A stretch of DNA of 64,000 bases from Hoeflea sp. 108 (GCF_000372965.1 NZ_KB890025.1:355523-419522), one strand, 5' to 3'. Positions 51,319 through 61,014 are shown, counted from the stretch's first letter. The notes: generated from the sequence alone by a model not told the origin. Numbers and translations: made by a program.

Positions 51319-52395
51319 CTACTGCGCTGTCTTCACCTTGGTCCAGACGCGATCAAGCTGGCGCAGGCCAGGACCCAGGTCCTCGAAGATCTGGAGCCGC
51401 TGCATCGTCTCGGGTGACGGGTTGATTTCCTTGCTATTCTTGATGTTGTCGGGGGTCAATTGTCGCGCCGGAACGTTCGCCGTGCCGTTGGTCTGTTGGG
51501 AGACGTTGAGCGCCGCAATCTCAGGGCGTGTGTAGAACTGAAGGAACTTGATCGCGTTGTCCTTGTTGGGTGCGCTCTTGAGGACGCAGATGTCCTCCTG
51601 GTACATGGTGGCGCCTTCTTCCGGGATGACATAGCCGAGGTCGGCAGTGTTGCCGAACACGTCAACCATGGCGCCAACGAAAAAGTGCCCTGCAGCAACG
51701 TCACCTGATTGCACCATGGGCCGTGTGTCATAGGTGAAGGCGGCCACGTCGGGCTTCATGGCGATGATCGTATCGGCCGCCTGCTGCAGTTCCGCGGGGT
51801 CGGTCGAGTTCACCTTATGCCCGTTGAGGATCAGGCCCACGGCCAGAACCTCGCGCATGTCGTCGAGGAGCGTGAACTTCAGGCCCTTGGCTTCGACGGT
51901 TGCGATCAGATCCTTCCAGCCGGTGATATCCTTACCGAGGATCTTGCGGTTGTAGAAAATGCCGACCGAACCGAATGCGTAAGGCAGACAGTACTCGCCT
52001 TTGGGGTCGCTCTTGGCGCGCATGAACGAAGGGTCGATGTTCTTGAAGCCCTCATAGGTGTTTATGTCGGTCTTCTCGAGCAGATCGAGCTTGGCCATGA
52101 TGTCTTGCATGTGGACCGATGGGAAGACGATGTCGTAGCCGGTGGCGCCTCCCTGGATCTTGGCCAGCATTTCCTCGTTCGAAGAATAAGTGGACAGGTT
52201 GACCTTGATCTGGGTCTCGTCCTCGAACTTCTTCAGAACCGCCGGATTGATGTATTCGCCCCAGTTGTAAATGTTGAGTTCGGCAGCAGTGGCCGGTGCT
52301 GCCGTCGAAATAGCTGCCGCAAATGAAGCCGCAGCTAACAATGCCCCCAGCCTGCCGCCCCCTGCGCCCAGGACTGTGCGGAAAATGATGTTCAT
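51319..52395 (-). CDS. Spermidine/putrescine-type ABC transporter substrate-binding protein
   Basis: A 358-residue periplasmic protein of the PotD/PotF family. A signal peptide with a long alanine-rich core ends near ATAAELNIYNWGEYI; the NIYNWGEY start of the mature protein is diagnostic. Further motifs include GYDIVFPSVHMQD and PYAFGSVGIFYNR. AGGAGA precedes the ATG at 52395. It diverges from the transporter operon at 52548. Confidence 0.9.
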   Translation of the reverse strand: MNIIFRTVLGAGGGRLGALLAAASFAAAISTAAPATAAELNIYNWGEYINPAVLKKFEDETQIKVNLSTYSSNEEMLAKIQGGATGYDIVFPSVHMQDIMAKLDLLEKTDINTYEGFKNIDPSFMRAKSDPKGEYCLPYAFGSVGIFYNRKILGKDITGWKDLIATVEAKGLKFTLLDDMREVLAVGLILNGHKVNSTDPAELQQAADTIIAMKPDVAAFTYDTRPMVQSGDVAAGHFFVGAMVDVFGNTADLGYVIPEEGATMYQEDICVLKSAPNKDNAIKFLQFYTRPEIAALNVSQQTNGTANVPARQLTPDNIKNSKEINPSPETMQRLQIFEDLGPGLRQLDRVWTKVKTAQ

Positions 52396-52516
52396 CGGAT
52401 TCTCCTCTGTTGGTTTTCGCCCTTCGAAGGCTCGCCTTCGCGGCTCCCGGTTGCGGCTTCTCGTGGCCGTTGACTTGGGTGAATAAATGGTATCCAAATC
52501 TCTCAATCGCACAAGC

Positions 52517-52530
52517 GTTATTTAGATAAC
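52517..52530. promoter_or_regulatory. Candidate operator between the divergent polyamine-type transporter genes
   Basis: GTTATTTAGATAAC has perfect GTTAT/ATAAC arms and is 17 bases before the ATPase gene. The surrounding 60 bases are AT-rich. It may bind the neighbouring RpiR regulator. Confidence 0.4.
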
Positions 52531-52547
52531 AATTCGGGGAACGACGA

Positions 52548-53642
52548 ATGCGAGATTCCATTGTCCGGCTTGAGGGGGCGGCAAAGACCTTTCCCACGCC
52601 CGAAGGCCTGAACGTAACAGCGCTCGATGCGCTCGACCTCGATGTCGACCGAAACGAGTTCCTGACCCTTCTCGGCCCATCAGGCTGTGGCAAGACAACC
52701 CTGCTTCAAGCGATCAGCGGCTTTGTCGAGCTTGATGCCGGGCGCATCCTCATCGATGGCGTGGACATGACCGCCCGTCCGCCCTACCGCAGGCCCGTCA
52801 ACACGGTCTTCCAGAGCTACGCGCTCTTCCCACACATGACTGTCGGCGAGAACACCGGCTATGCACTGGAGGTAGCGGGCGTCGCCAGATCCGAGCGGAT
52901 GAAGCAGGTCGCAGCAGTGCTCGACATGGTCGGACTTGCCGGCATGGAAGGCCGCCGTCCGCGTCAGCTTTCCGGTGGCCAGCAACAGCGCGTGGCGCTT
53001 GCCCGTGCCATCGTTGCCCGCCCCAAATTGTTGCTTCTCGACGAACCGCTTTCAGCTCTCGACAAGAACTTGCGCCAGGCGATGCAGATCGAGCTCAAGG
53101 CCCTGCAAAGCGAGCTCGGCATTTCCTTCATCTTCGTCACCCACGACCAGCAGGAAGCGCTTACGATGTCGGATCGCGTGGCGGTGCTTTCGGGCGGACG
53201 AATCCAGCAGCTCGACACCCCGCGGAACATCTACGATCACCCGGCAAACAGCTTCGTGGCCACTTTCGTCGGGGCCAGCAATCTGTTCGAGGGTCAACTC
53301 GACAACGGGCGCCTGGTGACGAGCGAGGGGGTGTCGGTCCGCTACCTGCCTTCGCCCGCGAACGTGTCTGGCGCGGCCCAGGCACTTATCCGCCCCGAAC
53401 AGTTTTTCATAGCAGAGGAGGGCGAGGCCTGTCCTTACCTTGACGTAGACGTAGAGCAGATCGTCTTCGTCGGCTCATCGTTCGAGTTGTTCGGCCGCAC
53501 TGCGGTGGGACGCAAGGTCGTTGCTGAAATTCCGGCAAGCCGCCGCCGCTTCATCGGAGAGATCGAGCAGGCTCGCAGAGCCCGGCTGTCCTATGACCCG
53601 GCTGCCGTCCATCTCATCAGGTGCGACGCCGATGGCATCTGA
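52548..53642 (+). CDS. potA: Spermidine/putrescine-type ABC transporter ATPase (PotA-like)
   Basis: A 364-residue ATPase with Walker A GPSGCGKTT, signature LSGGQQQRVALARA and Walker B LLLLDEPLSALDKNLR. The C-terminal TOBE domain spans about 275-360. It is first in the potABC-peptidase operon. Confidence 0.92.
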   Translation: MRDSIVRLEGAAKTFPTPEGLNVTALDALDLDVDRNEFLTLLGPSGCGKTTLLQAISGFVELDAGRILIDGVDMTARPPYRRPVNTVFQSYALFPHMTVGENTGYALEVAGVARSERMKQVAAVLDMVGLAGMEGRRPRQLSGGQQQRVALARAIVARPKLLLLDEPLSALDKNLRQAMQIELKALQSELGISFIFVTHDQQEALTMSDRVAVLSGGRIQQLDTPRNIYDHPANSFVATFVGASNLFEGQLDNGRLVTSEGVSVRYLPSPANVSGAAQALIRPEQFFIAEEGEACPYLDVDVEQIVFVGSSFELFGRTAVGRKVVAEIPASRRRFIGEIEQARRARLSYDPAAVHLIRCDADGI

Positions 53643-54537
53643 CCTCTCGCTGGCCAGCCGGCGCCGGATGCAGCTTGCCCTGCTGTTGACGCCAGTATCG
53701 TTGTTCTTCGCTGTGTTCTTCCTTGGCCCGCTTGCGATCATGATCGCCACCAGCTTCCTGGCGCCGGGTCTTTATGGTGGGGTGGAGTGGGTATTCTATC
53801 CGCACAACTATGGCCGCATCCTCGGCTTCGCCGACCCGGCTTTCGAGGACTTCGACCCGGTCTACATCTCCATTTTCCTTCGTTCGCTTAAGATCGCGGC
53901 GTTCACGGTCATTGCCACGTTGCTCGTCTGCTATCCTGCCGCCTTCTGCATCGCCCGGCTGTCGGAACGCTCGAAGAATTTCTGCCTGTTCCTGATCACG
54001 CTGCCCTTCTTTGCAAGCCTGATCGTGCGCCTGTTCATCTGGGTCCTCATCCTGCGCCAGACCGGCATCGTCAACGAGATGTTGTTGGCGACCGGCATCA
54101 TCGATCGCCCGCTTGAACTGATCTACACCGACGGCGCGATCGTGCTTGGAATGGTCTACATCTTCATCCCGTTCATGTTCATGCCGGTCTATGCCAGCGT
54201 CGAAAAGCTCGACTGGACGCTGGTGCGTGCATCGCTCGATCTCGGTGCCGGGCCCATCCGCACCTTCTTGCGGATCATCCTGCCGCTGACTGCTCCCGGC
54301 ATTGCCGGTGGCGCAATCATCGTCTTCATCCCGGCACTCGGAAATTTCGTCGTTCCCGCGGTGCTCGGCGGCGCCAAGGTGATGATGCTCGGCAATCTCA
54401 TCGAGCAGCAGTTCCTCTCTGCCCGCAACTGGCCCTTCGGTTCGGCCCTGGCGATGATGGTCATGAGCGTCATGCTGGTGATGCTCTTCGTCTATGTCAT
54501 CGCGACAGGCCGCCGCGGCGCCGATGTCACGAACTGA
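53632..54537 (+). CDS. potB: Spermidine/putrescine-type ABC permease (PotB-like)
   Basis: A 301-residue inner-membrane permease with about six segments. The coupling loop is LVRASLDLGAGPIRTFLRI. The ATG at 53632 overlaps the end of potA by 11 bases, and no strong ribosome binding site is seen. Confidence 0.9.
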   Translation: MASDLSLASRRRMQLALLLTPVSLFFAVFFLGPLAIMIATSFLAPGLYGGVEWVFYPHNYGRILGFADPAFEDFDPVYISIFLRSLKIAAFTVIATLLVCYPAAFCIARLSERSKNFCLFLITLPFFASLIVRLFIWVLILRQTGIVNEMLLATGIIDRPLELIYTDGAIVLGMVYIFIPFMFMPVYASVEKLDWTLVRASLDLGAGPIRTFLRIILPLTAPGIAGGAIIVFIPALGNFVVPAVLGGAKVMMLGNLIEQQFLSARNWPFGSALAMMVMSVMLVMLFVYVIATGRRGADVTN

Positions 54538-54546
54538 GGAGACGAC

Positions 54547-55377
54547 ATGAAGATCGCTCGCTTTCTGTTCCGCGGCAGCCTGTTTGCCTACACGGCGCTA
54601 TTCTTCGCCTTCATCTATATTCCGCTGGCGCTGATTGCCGTCTATTCGTTCAATTCCAACCCGGTCAACATGATGACCTGGACCGGGTTCACCACAGAGT
54701 GGTACGCACAGGTCCTCGGCTTCAAGACGACCGTCTCCGAAAATGCGCTGTACATCGAGTCAACGGATCAACTGGTCCAGGCCGTCTGGAACAGCTTGAT
54801 CATAGCAAGCTCCACCACCGCGATCTCGACTGTCCTGGGCACCGCCGTGGCGATCGCCCTCTACCGGTTCGCCTTTTTCGGCAAGCGCTTCTATCGCACC
54901 GTCATGTTCATGCCGATGTTGATGCCCGACATCGTGCTTGGCATCGCCTTGCTGATCTTCTTCGTAAACTCGGGCATTGCGCTTGGCTTGTGGACCATCA
55001 TCATCGGCCAGTGCACCTTCCTGATCTCTTATGTCTTCATCGTCGTGTCGGCGCGGCTGGCGGGCATGGACCGTACGCTTGAAAACGCTTCCGCCGATCT
55101 CGGCGCCAATGAGTGGGTGACCTTCCGCAAGGTGGTGTTTCCCCAATTGCTGCCAGGAATAGTTGGCGGCGCGCTGCTGGCCTTCATCATCTCGATGGAT
55201 GATCTCGTGATCACCTATTTCATCGCCGGCGTCGATGTGACGACGCTGCCGATGTTCATCTTCGCCATGCTCCGCCGCGGCATAAAGCCCGAAATCAATG
55301 CCATCGCGGTGATGATGCTTTCCTTCTCCTTCATCGTGGCCTCGCTTGGCCTTTATCTGCGCTCTCGGCAGAAATGA
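54547..55377 (+). CDS. potC: Spermidine/putrescine-type ABC permease (PotC-like)
   Basis: A 276-residue permease with coupling loop LENASADLGANEWVTFRKV and the PotC-typical DDLVITYFIAG. GAGGAGAC precedes the ATG. It overlaps the peptidase gene by four bases. Confidence 0.92.
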   Translation: MKIARFLFRGSLFAYTALFFAFIYIPLALIAVYSFNSNPVNMMTWTGFTTEWYAQVLGFKTTVSENALYIESTDQLVQAVWNSLIIASSTTAISTVLGTAVAIALYRFAFFGKRFYRTVMFMPMLMPDIVLGIALLIFFVNSGIALGLWTIIIGQCTFLISYVFIVVSARLAGMDRTLENASADLGANEWVTFRKVVFPQLLPGIVGGALLAFIISMDDLVITYFIAGVDVTTLPMFIFAMLRRGIKPEINAIAVMMLSFSFIVASLGLYLRSRQK

Positions 55378-56513
55378 CACCCATGACCAATACCAGCTCA
55401 GCAATTGCCAAAGCCCGGGCCCGCGATCTCGGCCTGCCATTTACAGGCCGGACCGGTCCGCTGAATGCCATCACCGACGTCGATGGCATCAGTGTTGGCT
55501 TCAGGACGATCACCGAGGATACGCCGAGGCCGGGACGCAAGCTCCCGGTGCGCACAGGCGTCACTGCCATCATGCCGCATGCGGCCTCGCCAACGCCCGT
55601 GCCTGTTTATGCGGGAGTGCATCGTTTCAACGGCAACGGCGAGATGACAGGCACCCACTGGATCGAGGACGGCGGCTACTTTCTCGGTCCCGTCGTGATC
55701 ACCAATACCCATGCCGTCGGAATGGCTCACCACGCCACCGTCAAATGGATGCTGGAGCGCTACGCTTCGACATATGACACGGACAGCTTCCTGTGGATCA
55801 TGCCCGTCATTGCCGAAACCTATGATGGTGTCCTGAACGACATCAACGGCCTGCCGATTACGGAGGCGGATGTCAGGGCTGCGCTCGACAGCATGTCGTC
55901 TGGGCCGGTGCAGGAGGGTAACAGCGGCGGCGGTACCGGCATGGTTACCTATGGCTTCAAGGGGGGGACAGGCACGGCTTCCCGCATTGTCGAGTTCGGC
56001 GGCCGCGAACACCGGATCGGGACTTTGGTTCAGGCCAACCATGGTCAGCGCGACTGGCTGACGATCCGGGGCGTACCCGTTGGCGAACACATGCGGGACG
56101 GCACGCCCCAAAGCCAGCTTGCTGAGCGCGGATCCATCATCGTCGTCATCGCCACCGACCTGCCGATGGCCCCGCACCAGTTGCAGCGGCTGGCGCGCCG
56201 CGCGACAATTGGCATCGGTCGTGGTGGCACCCCCGGCGGGAACAACTCCGGCGACATCTTTCTGGCTTTCTCGACGGCAAACAAACAGGCCATGGCACAC
56301 TGCGCGGCACCAAAGCTGGGCATCGAGATCGTCAATGACGAGAAGCTCGACGCGGTCTACGCAGCGACTGTCGACAGCGTGGAGGAGGCCGTCGTCAATG
56401 CGATGCTGGCGGCTGAAGATGCCGGCGGCACGGCCTTTGATCGTTTTCGCATCCAGGCCATGCCACATGATCAACTGGTGGCGTTGATGCGCGATTACGG
56501 GCGAATGAAGTAG
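55374..56513 (+). CDS. P1-family (DmpA-like) N-terminal nucleophile aminopeptidase
   Basis: A 379-residue DmpA/BapA-type peptidase. The autoprocessing Asn-Ser bond and nucleophile Ser292 lie in GGNNSGDIFLAFS. Other conserved stretches are ITDVDGISVGF and EGNSGGGTGM. These enzymes release D- or beta-amino acids from peptides and amides. There is no signal peptide, so it is cytoplasmic. Overlap with potC (ATGA) suggests the transporter imports its substrate; an ATG three codons later is an alternative start. A polyamine conjugate or small amide peptide is a reasonable guess. Confidence 0.9.
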   Translation: MTPMTNTSSAIAKARARDLGLPFTGRTGPLNAITDVDGISVGFRTITEDTPRPGRKLPVRTGVTAIMPHAASPTPVPVYAGVHRFNGNGEMTGTHWIEDGGYFLGPVVITNTHAVGMAHHATVKWMLERYASTYDTDSFLWIMPVIAETYDGVLNDINGLPITEADVRAALDSMSSGPVQEGNSGGGTGMVTYGFKGGTGTASRIVEFGGREHRIGTLVQANHGQRDWLTIRGVPVGEHMRDGTPQSQLAERGSIIVVIATDLPMAPHQLQRLARRATIGIGRGGTPGGNNSGDIFLAFSTANKQAMAHCAAPKLGIEIVNDEKLDAVYAATVDSVEEAVVNAMLAAEDAGGTAFDRFRIQAMPHDQLVALMRDYGRMK

Positions 56514-56610
56514 CCGCCGCTGGCCAACGCGGACACGCCCGCGTTGGGAAGGCCGATTTGAAATAGCGCGTCTGGTCCACGCGCCTTTGCGAACAAACCT
56601 GGTGCGGACG

Positions 56611-56910
56611 TCAGCCTTCGTCTTGCACGCTGACATGCCTTTCAAATCTGTCGAGCAACGTGTGCATCTGCTTACGCGCGGCTTCGAAGGCGGGTGAAGC
56701 GGCTCGTGCCGCCCTATCGGCTTCGTATGCTTCCTGTGACGCAAAACTGCATTCCCAGCGCACGTCAGGTCCTGATCCCTCCAGCTTCAGCAGGATGCGT
56801 CCGGGCTCCAATCCGAGCTCGAGCCTGATTTCCGTTGCCTTGCGGCGCTGCTCCAGAACGGCCTCTGCCTGACCTTGCCTTGCAAAGTAGTTGGTCGCTT
56901 CGACGATCAT
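56611..56910 (-). CDS. Small protein, probable dimeric alpha/beta-barrel fold
   Basis: A 99-residue protein beginning MIVEATNYFARQGQAEAV, with a very good GGGGAGG site before the ATG at 56910. The pattern (an edge strand, a helix with QAEAVLEQRR, a strand RILLKLEG, a second helix SQEAYEADRAARAASPAFE) resembles ABM/NIPSNAP-type proteins. Function unknown. It is divergent from the enolase-superfamily operon and shares its promoter region. Confidence 0.7.
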   Translation of the reverse strand: MIVEATNYFARQGQAEAVLEQRRKATEIRLELGLEPGRILLKLEGSGPDVRWECSFASQEAYEADRAARAASPAFEAARKQMHTLLDRFERHVSVQDEG

Positions 56911-57004
56911 CTTTCCCTCCCCGTTTTGCTGTCTGCCCTGGTTGATCTCGGTCGTACCAAATTTCGCGAGGCAGGTCGCTTGACATCCAAAAATATGATC
57001 ATAA

Positions 57005-57018
57005 AGTGTGATCACACT
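57005..57018. promoter_or_regulatory. Candidate operator upstream of the enolase-superfamily operon
   Basis: AGTGTGATCACACT is a perfect 14-bp palindrome, 56 bases before the GTG start at 57074, with a TTGACA at 56980-56985 upstream. Its position over the divergent promoter suits a GntR-type regulator, but none is encoded nearby. Confidence 0.5.
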
Positions 57019-57073
57019 AGATGATCGCATCGTATAGAGATGCCTCGGCGGTGACAAGGAAAAGGTAAGACCG

Positions 57074-58234
57074 GTGCCAACGATCAAGTCCATCGAAACG
57101 CTCATTGTTCAATTGCCGACGCGGCGCGAGCACAAATGGGCCGGCCTGACCGAGGTCATCGGCCGCTATGTCATGGTCAAGATGACCGACAGCGACGGTC
57201 GGGTGGGCTGGGGCGAAGCGCCCGCGCTGAAGGACTGGGGCGGCGAGTTCGGTCGCTATTTCGGCGAGTCCGCCATGATCACCCGCAGCGTCATCGAAAC
57301 CTATCTGGCGCCCGCCGTCATCGGTCTCGAACTCGGCAATTTCGCCGAGCTGCATGCCCGCATGGACGCCATCATCCGCGGCTATCCCTATTCCAAGGCG
57401 GCAGTCGAGTTCGCGGCCTACGATCTGACCGGTCGCTGGCTGAACGTGCCGGTCCATACGCTGCTCGGCGGCAAGGCGCGCGACAAGGTCGCAATCACCC
57501 ATTCGGTCGGCCTGATCTCGATCGAGGAGGCCAAGGTCGAGGCGGCCAAGCTTGCCGCCGAAGGCATCAGGACGATCAAGGTCAAGATCGGCGTGGACCC
57601 GGCGCGCGACGTCAAGATGGTGGCGGCGGTGCGCGAGGCGGCCGGCGAGGCGATGGAGATCTGCGTCGACGCCAATGAAGGCTACAAGACGCCTGGCGAG
57701 GCGGTGCAGACCGTGCGCCAGATGGAAAAGTACCGGCTCAAATATGTCGAGCAGCCGGTGATGGGCATCGAGCGCATCGCCGAAGTCGGCCGCCGTATCG
57801 ATGCGCCCGTCATGGCCGACGAGTCGGCATGGAACGCTCACGACGCCGTCCAGATCATCCAGAACGGCGGCATCCAGATCGTCTCGATCTACACCACCAA
57901 GGCCGGCGGTCTCTACAAGGCGATGGAGGTCGGCGCGGTCTGCCGCGCTGCCGGCATCATCTGCAACGTCAACGGCTCGATCGAAACAGGCATCGGCAAC
58001 CTCGCCAATGTCCAGGTCGCGGCTGCCTCGCCGGCGGCGACGCTGTCCTGCGTCATCCCGATCTCGACGCCGGCCGAGGCGCAACACGGCCAGGTCGGCG
58101 GTATCTATTACAAGGACGACCTTCTGGTCCAACCGATGCAGGTCGTCGATGGTGCGGTTGTCGTGCCGTCGGGTCCCGGGATGGGCATCGATGTCGATCT
58201 GGCCAAGGTCGAAAAATACCGCGTGCGTGACTGA
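57074..58234 (+). CDS. Enolase-superfamily enzyme (muconate-lactonizing subgroup)
   Basis: A 386-residue mandelate racemase/muconate lactonizing enzyme family member. Catalytic lysines are in the KxK motif Lys169-Val-Lys171 (TIKVKIG). Metal ligands are Asp199 (CVDANEGY), Glu226 (VEQPV) and Asp249 (MADES), and the second-face Lys276 is in YTTKAGGL. Lys on both faces marks the MLE subgroup rather than mandelate racemase. The start is GTG with AAGG upstream. It is first in an operon with an M24 protein. Lactonisation, racemisation or N-acyl amino acid racemisation are all possible. Confidence 0.88.
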   Translation: MPTIKSIETLIVQLPTRREHKWAGLTEVIGRYVMVKMTDSDGRVGWGEAPALKDWGGEFGRYFGESAMITRSVIETYLAPAVIGLELGNFAELHARMDAIIRGYPYSKAAVEFAAYDLTGRWLNVPVHTLLGGKARDKVAITHSVGLISIEEAKVEAAKLAAEGIRTIKVKIGVDPARDVKMVAAVREAAGEAMEICVDANEGYKTPGEAVQTVRQMEKYRLKYVEQPVMGIERIAEVGRRIDAPVMADESAWNAHDAVQIIQNGGIQIVSIYTTKAGGLYKAMEVGAVCRAAGIICNVNGSIETGIGNLANVQVAAASPAATLSCVIPISTPAEAQHGQVGGIYYKDDLLVQPMQVVDGAVVVPSGPGMGIDVDLAKVEKYRVRD

Positions 58235-58270
58235 GCGCCGGTCAAAAAACTCAAGGAGAGGAACCAAATC

Positions 58271-59443
58271 ATGCGGGCAGAAATCGTAGCCAAGCAGGTG
58301 AGGGCAATGGCCGAGCATGGGCTCGACGCCATCATCTGCTCGTCGCCCGAGAACTTCGCCTATACCGCGGGCTTCGTCGTGCCGTCGCAGCCGCTGATCC
58401 GCCACCGCCACGCGATGACCATCGTCACCGCTGATGGACGCACCGCGATCTTTGGCGTCGACATGGAGGCATCGACCATCAAGCGCCGCCTGCCTGACAT
58501 GGCGGCCCGCATCTGGGCCGAATTCTCCGACGATCCGATGCTGGTGCTGGCCGACCAACTCGCCGGCCTCGGCCTCGGCAAGGCGCGCATCGGCCTCGAG
58601 ATGGACTATCTGCCGGCAGGCGACTTTGCCCGCCTGATCGCGGCGATGCCAAGCGCCCGCTTCGAACATGCCGAGCCGATCCTGGCCAGGCTGCGCCAGA
58701 TCAAGACGGCCGAAGAGATCGCTCTGCTCAGCAAGCTGTCGCGCATCGCCGACCAGGCGATCACAGACACGCTGGCCGTGGTCGATGCCGGCGATTCCGA
58801 GATGGACATTGCCGGTCACCTGACCCGCAACGTCTATTCGCTCGGCGCCGAGCACTTCAAGCTTCTGATCGTCGCCACCGGCGAGCGCTCGGTGCTCCCC
58901 AATGTTGGCCCGTCCGATCGTATCCTCAAGCGCGGCGACGTCTGCCGCGTCGAGATATTCTCGGTCATCAACGGTTACCAGGCCGGCGTCTGCCGCACGG
59001 CCATCGTCGGCGAGGCGCCGCCCATGGCCGACAAGATCTGGGCGCACCTTGTCGAGTGCAAATATGAAATCATGGAGAAGGTGAAGCCGGGCGCCAGCTG
59101 CCGCGAGATTTACGATGCCTTCATCGCCAAGCTCGCCAAGCTCAACCTGCCGCCGATTTCCTTCGTCGGCCATGGCATCGGCCTGCATCTGCACGAGGAT
59201 CCATATCTCGGCCTGACGCCGGTGCTCGGCAAGCCGGGTAGCGATGCGCCGCTGGAGGAGAATATGGTGCTCGGCTTCGAGCCGCTTTGCTACGACACCG
59301 GCTATGGCTACGGCATGCAGAACAAGGACATGCTTCTGGTGACGTCGAAGGGCTCGGAGCTTCTGTCCGACTATGCCGACACCGACAAGCTGATCCTCTG
59401 TGGCACGGCCAAGCAGGGCAGCAAGGTCAAGGCGGTCGCTTGA
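58271..59443 (+). CDS. Creatinase-like M24-family protein lacking metal ligands
   Basis: A 390-residue pita-bread-fold protein. The His301 (VGHGIGLHLHEDP) and Glu337 (GFEPLCY) positions are kept. The first metal Asp is Glu228 (CRVEIF), the second is Gly239 (YQAGVCRT) and the last Glu is replaced in MQNKDMLLVT. Loss of the metal site is as in creatinase, which hydrolyses a C-N bond without metal. AAGGAGAGG precedes the ATG. It is in an operon with the MLE-type enzyme. Creatine-like or guanidino/ureido substrates fit, but this is inference. Confidence 0.83.
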   Translation: MRAEIVAKQVRAMAEHGLDAIICSSPENFAYTAGFVVPSQPLIRHRHAMTIVTADGRTAIFGVDMEASTIKRRLPDMAARIWAEFSDDPMLVLADQLAGLGLGKARIGLEMDYLPAGDFARLIAAMPSARFEHAEPILARLRQIKTAEEIALLSKLSRIADQAITDTLAVVDAGDSEMDIAGHLTRNVYSLGAEHFKLLIVATGERSVLPNVGPSDRILKRGDVCRVEIFSVINGYQAGVCRTAIVGEAPPMADKIWAHLVECKYEIMEKVKPGASCREIYDAFIAKLAKLNLPPISFVGHGIGLHLHEDPYLGLTPVLGKPGSDAPLEENMVLGFEPLCYDTGYGYGMQNKDMLLVTSKGSELLSDYADTDKLILCGTAKQGSKVKAVA

Positions 59444-59574
59444 GCCAGCGTCGCTTGTGAATTGGCAGCCGGGATGCTTTGTGGCCCGGCTTGCAAAGCA
59501 AGACGTCGCTTCGCCGTCACGGACCGGCGACGCGATCTGGAGGAGTCCGTGAGTAGAGCATTGGGTGGAGCCGC

Positions 59575-61014
59575 ATGCGCACGCTGATCGAAAATCTGAA
59601 CTTCGCTTTCACCGTCGACAAGAACGACACGGTGCTGCGCAATGCGAGCGTGGTGGTCGAGAACGACCGCATCGCCGACATCGGAGCTGCCGGTGAGGTG
59701 GCCGCGCGCCATAAGGGCAAAAGCTTCGACAAGGTGATCGACGGCACCATGCTGGGCATGTGCCCAGGCTTCGTCGACAGCCATGTGCATTTGTCGGAGA
59801 CCCTTTCCCGCGCGGTCTTCCCCGACAATCTCAACACCCGTGCCTGGGTGTTCCACTGGGCAAAGCCCTTCTACGCCCATATCACTGAAGAGGATGAATA
59901 TTGGGGCGCGCTGCTCGGGATCACCGAGATGCTGCGCTGTGGCACTACCTGCTTCCTCGACATGGGCTCTCAATACGATCCCGGCATCGTCATCCGTGCC
60001 ATGGACAAGACCGGCATCCGCGGCATCACCGGCCGTCACGCCGCCGACAACCGTCCGGCGGAGTTGCCGCGCGGCTGGACCGAGGAGATGGCCGAGCACC
60101 ACTTCTTCCCCGATGCGCAGACGGCGCTGAAGGTGCTCGAGGAAAACGTGCTGCGCTACAACAATACGCTCGACGGTCGTGCCCGCTGCTGGGTCAACAT
60201 CGAGGGCAAGGAGCCCTGTAGTCTCGAACTGCATGTCGGCGCCGTGGCATTGGCCGAGAAGCTGGGCGTCGGCACGACCTATCACCTGGCGACCTCGATC
60301 GAGGAGGCCAAGGTCTGCGAAAGCAAGTATGGCTGTTGGCCGATCACCCGTGTCGACAATGCCGGCGGCATCCGCAAGAACCTGGTCATCGCCCATGGCG
60401 CGGCGGTGTCGGACGAGGAGGTCAAGCTTCTGGCTGAACGTGGCGCCAGCGTCGCCTTCTGCCCGTGCTCTTCATTCAAACTCGGCAAGGGCGCAACGTC
60501 GATCGGCAAGTATCCCGAGATGGTCCGGGCCGGCGTCAAGGTCGGCCTCGGCACCGACGGCGTGTCGGCTGCAGGCAACATGAACCTGATGCGCCAGATG
60601 CTGGTCGTCGCCGGCATGTTCAAGGACGCGCGGCTGAAGCCCGACGTCTTCACCGCCCGCGACGCCCTGCGTGCCGCGACCATCGAAGGCGCGCGCGCCC
60701 TGATGTGGGACGACGAGATCGGCTCGCTGGAGATCGGCAAGAAGGCCGACTTCATCCTGTTCGATCTCGACCATGTCGAGTGGACACCGTTCTACGATCC
60801 GCTGCAGGCGCTGGTGTTCTCTGCGTCGACCGCTTCGATCACCCAGACATGGGTCGACGGCAAGGCAGTCTATGCCGACGGCAAGGTCCAGGGCGTCGAC
60901 GAGGCCGGCATTCGCCGTAAGGCGCGCGAACTCGCCGCTGCCGCAGTGGTGCGTGCGGGCCTGCACGAGCACGGCGTCGAGACGACTACGACGCTTTACG
61001 ACGAAGGCAACTGA
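59575..61014 (+). CDS. ATZ/TRZ-type amidohydrolase
   Basis: A 479-residue amidohydrolase. Metal ligands are His-x-His in FVDSHVHLSE, a His in the HLATS or AHGAAV segments and Asp in GLGTDGVSAAG. The C-terminal beta-sandwich has GSLEIGKKADFILFDLD. The group includes deaminases for guanine, S-adenosylhomocysteine and triazines. It follows the M24 gene by 131 bases on the same strand. It ends 73 bases before the glycine riboswitch, so its product could feed glycine metabolism. Confidence 0.85.
   Translation: MRTLIENLNFAFTVDKNDTVLRNASVVVENDRIADIGAAGEVAARHKGKSFDKVIDGTMLGMCPGFVDSHVHLSETLSRAVFPDNLNTRAWVFHWAKPFYAHITEEDEYWGALLGITEMLRCGTTCFLDMGSQYDPGIVIRAMDKTGIRGITGRHAADNRPAELPRGWTEEMAEHHFFPDAQTALKVLEENVLRYNNTLDGRARCWVNIEGKEPCSLELHVGAVALAEKLGVGTTYHLATSIEEAKVCESKYGCWPITRVDNAGGIRKNLVIAHGAAVSDEEVKLLAERGASVAFCPCSSFKLGKGATSIGKYPEMVRAGVKVGLGTDGVSAAGNMNLMRQMLVVAGMFKDARLKPDVFTARDALRAATIEGARALMWDDEIGSLEIGKKADFILFDLDHVEWTPFYDPLQALVFSASTASITQTWVDGKAVYADGKVQGVDEAGIRRKARELAAAAVVRAGLHEHGVETTTTLYDEGN

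Noticed and set aside
57017..59194. 725-codon open frame on the minus strand
   Set aside because: Antisense to the enolase-superfamily and M24 genes, both with clear active-site motifs and ribosome binding sites.
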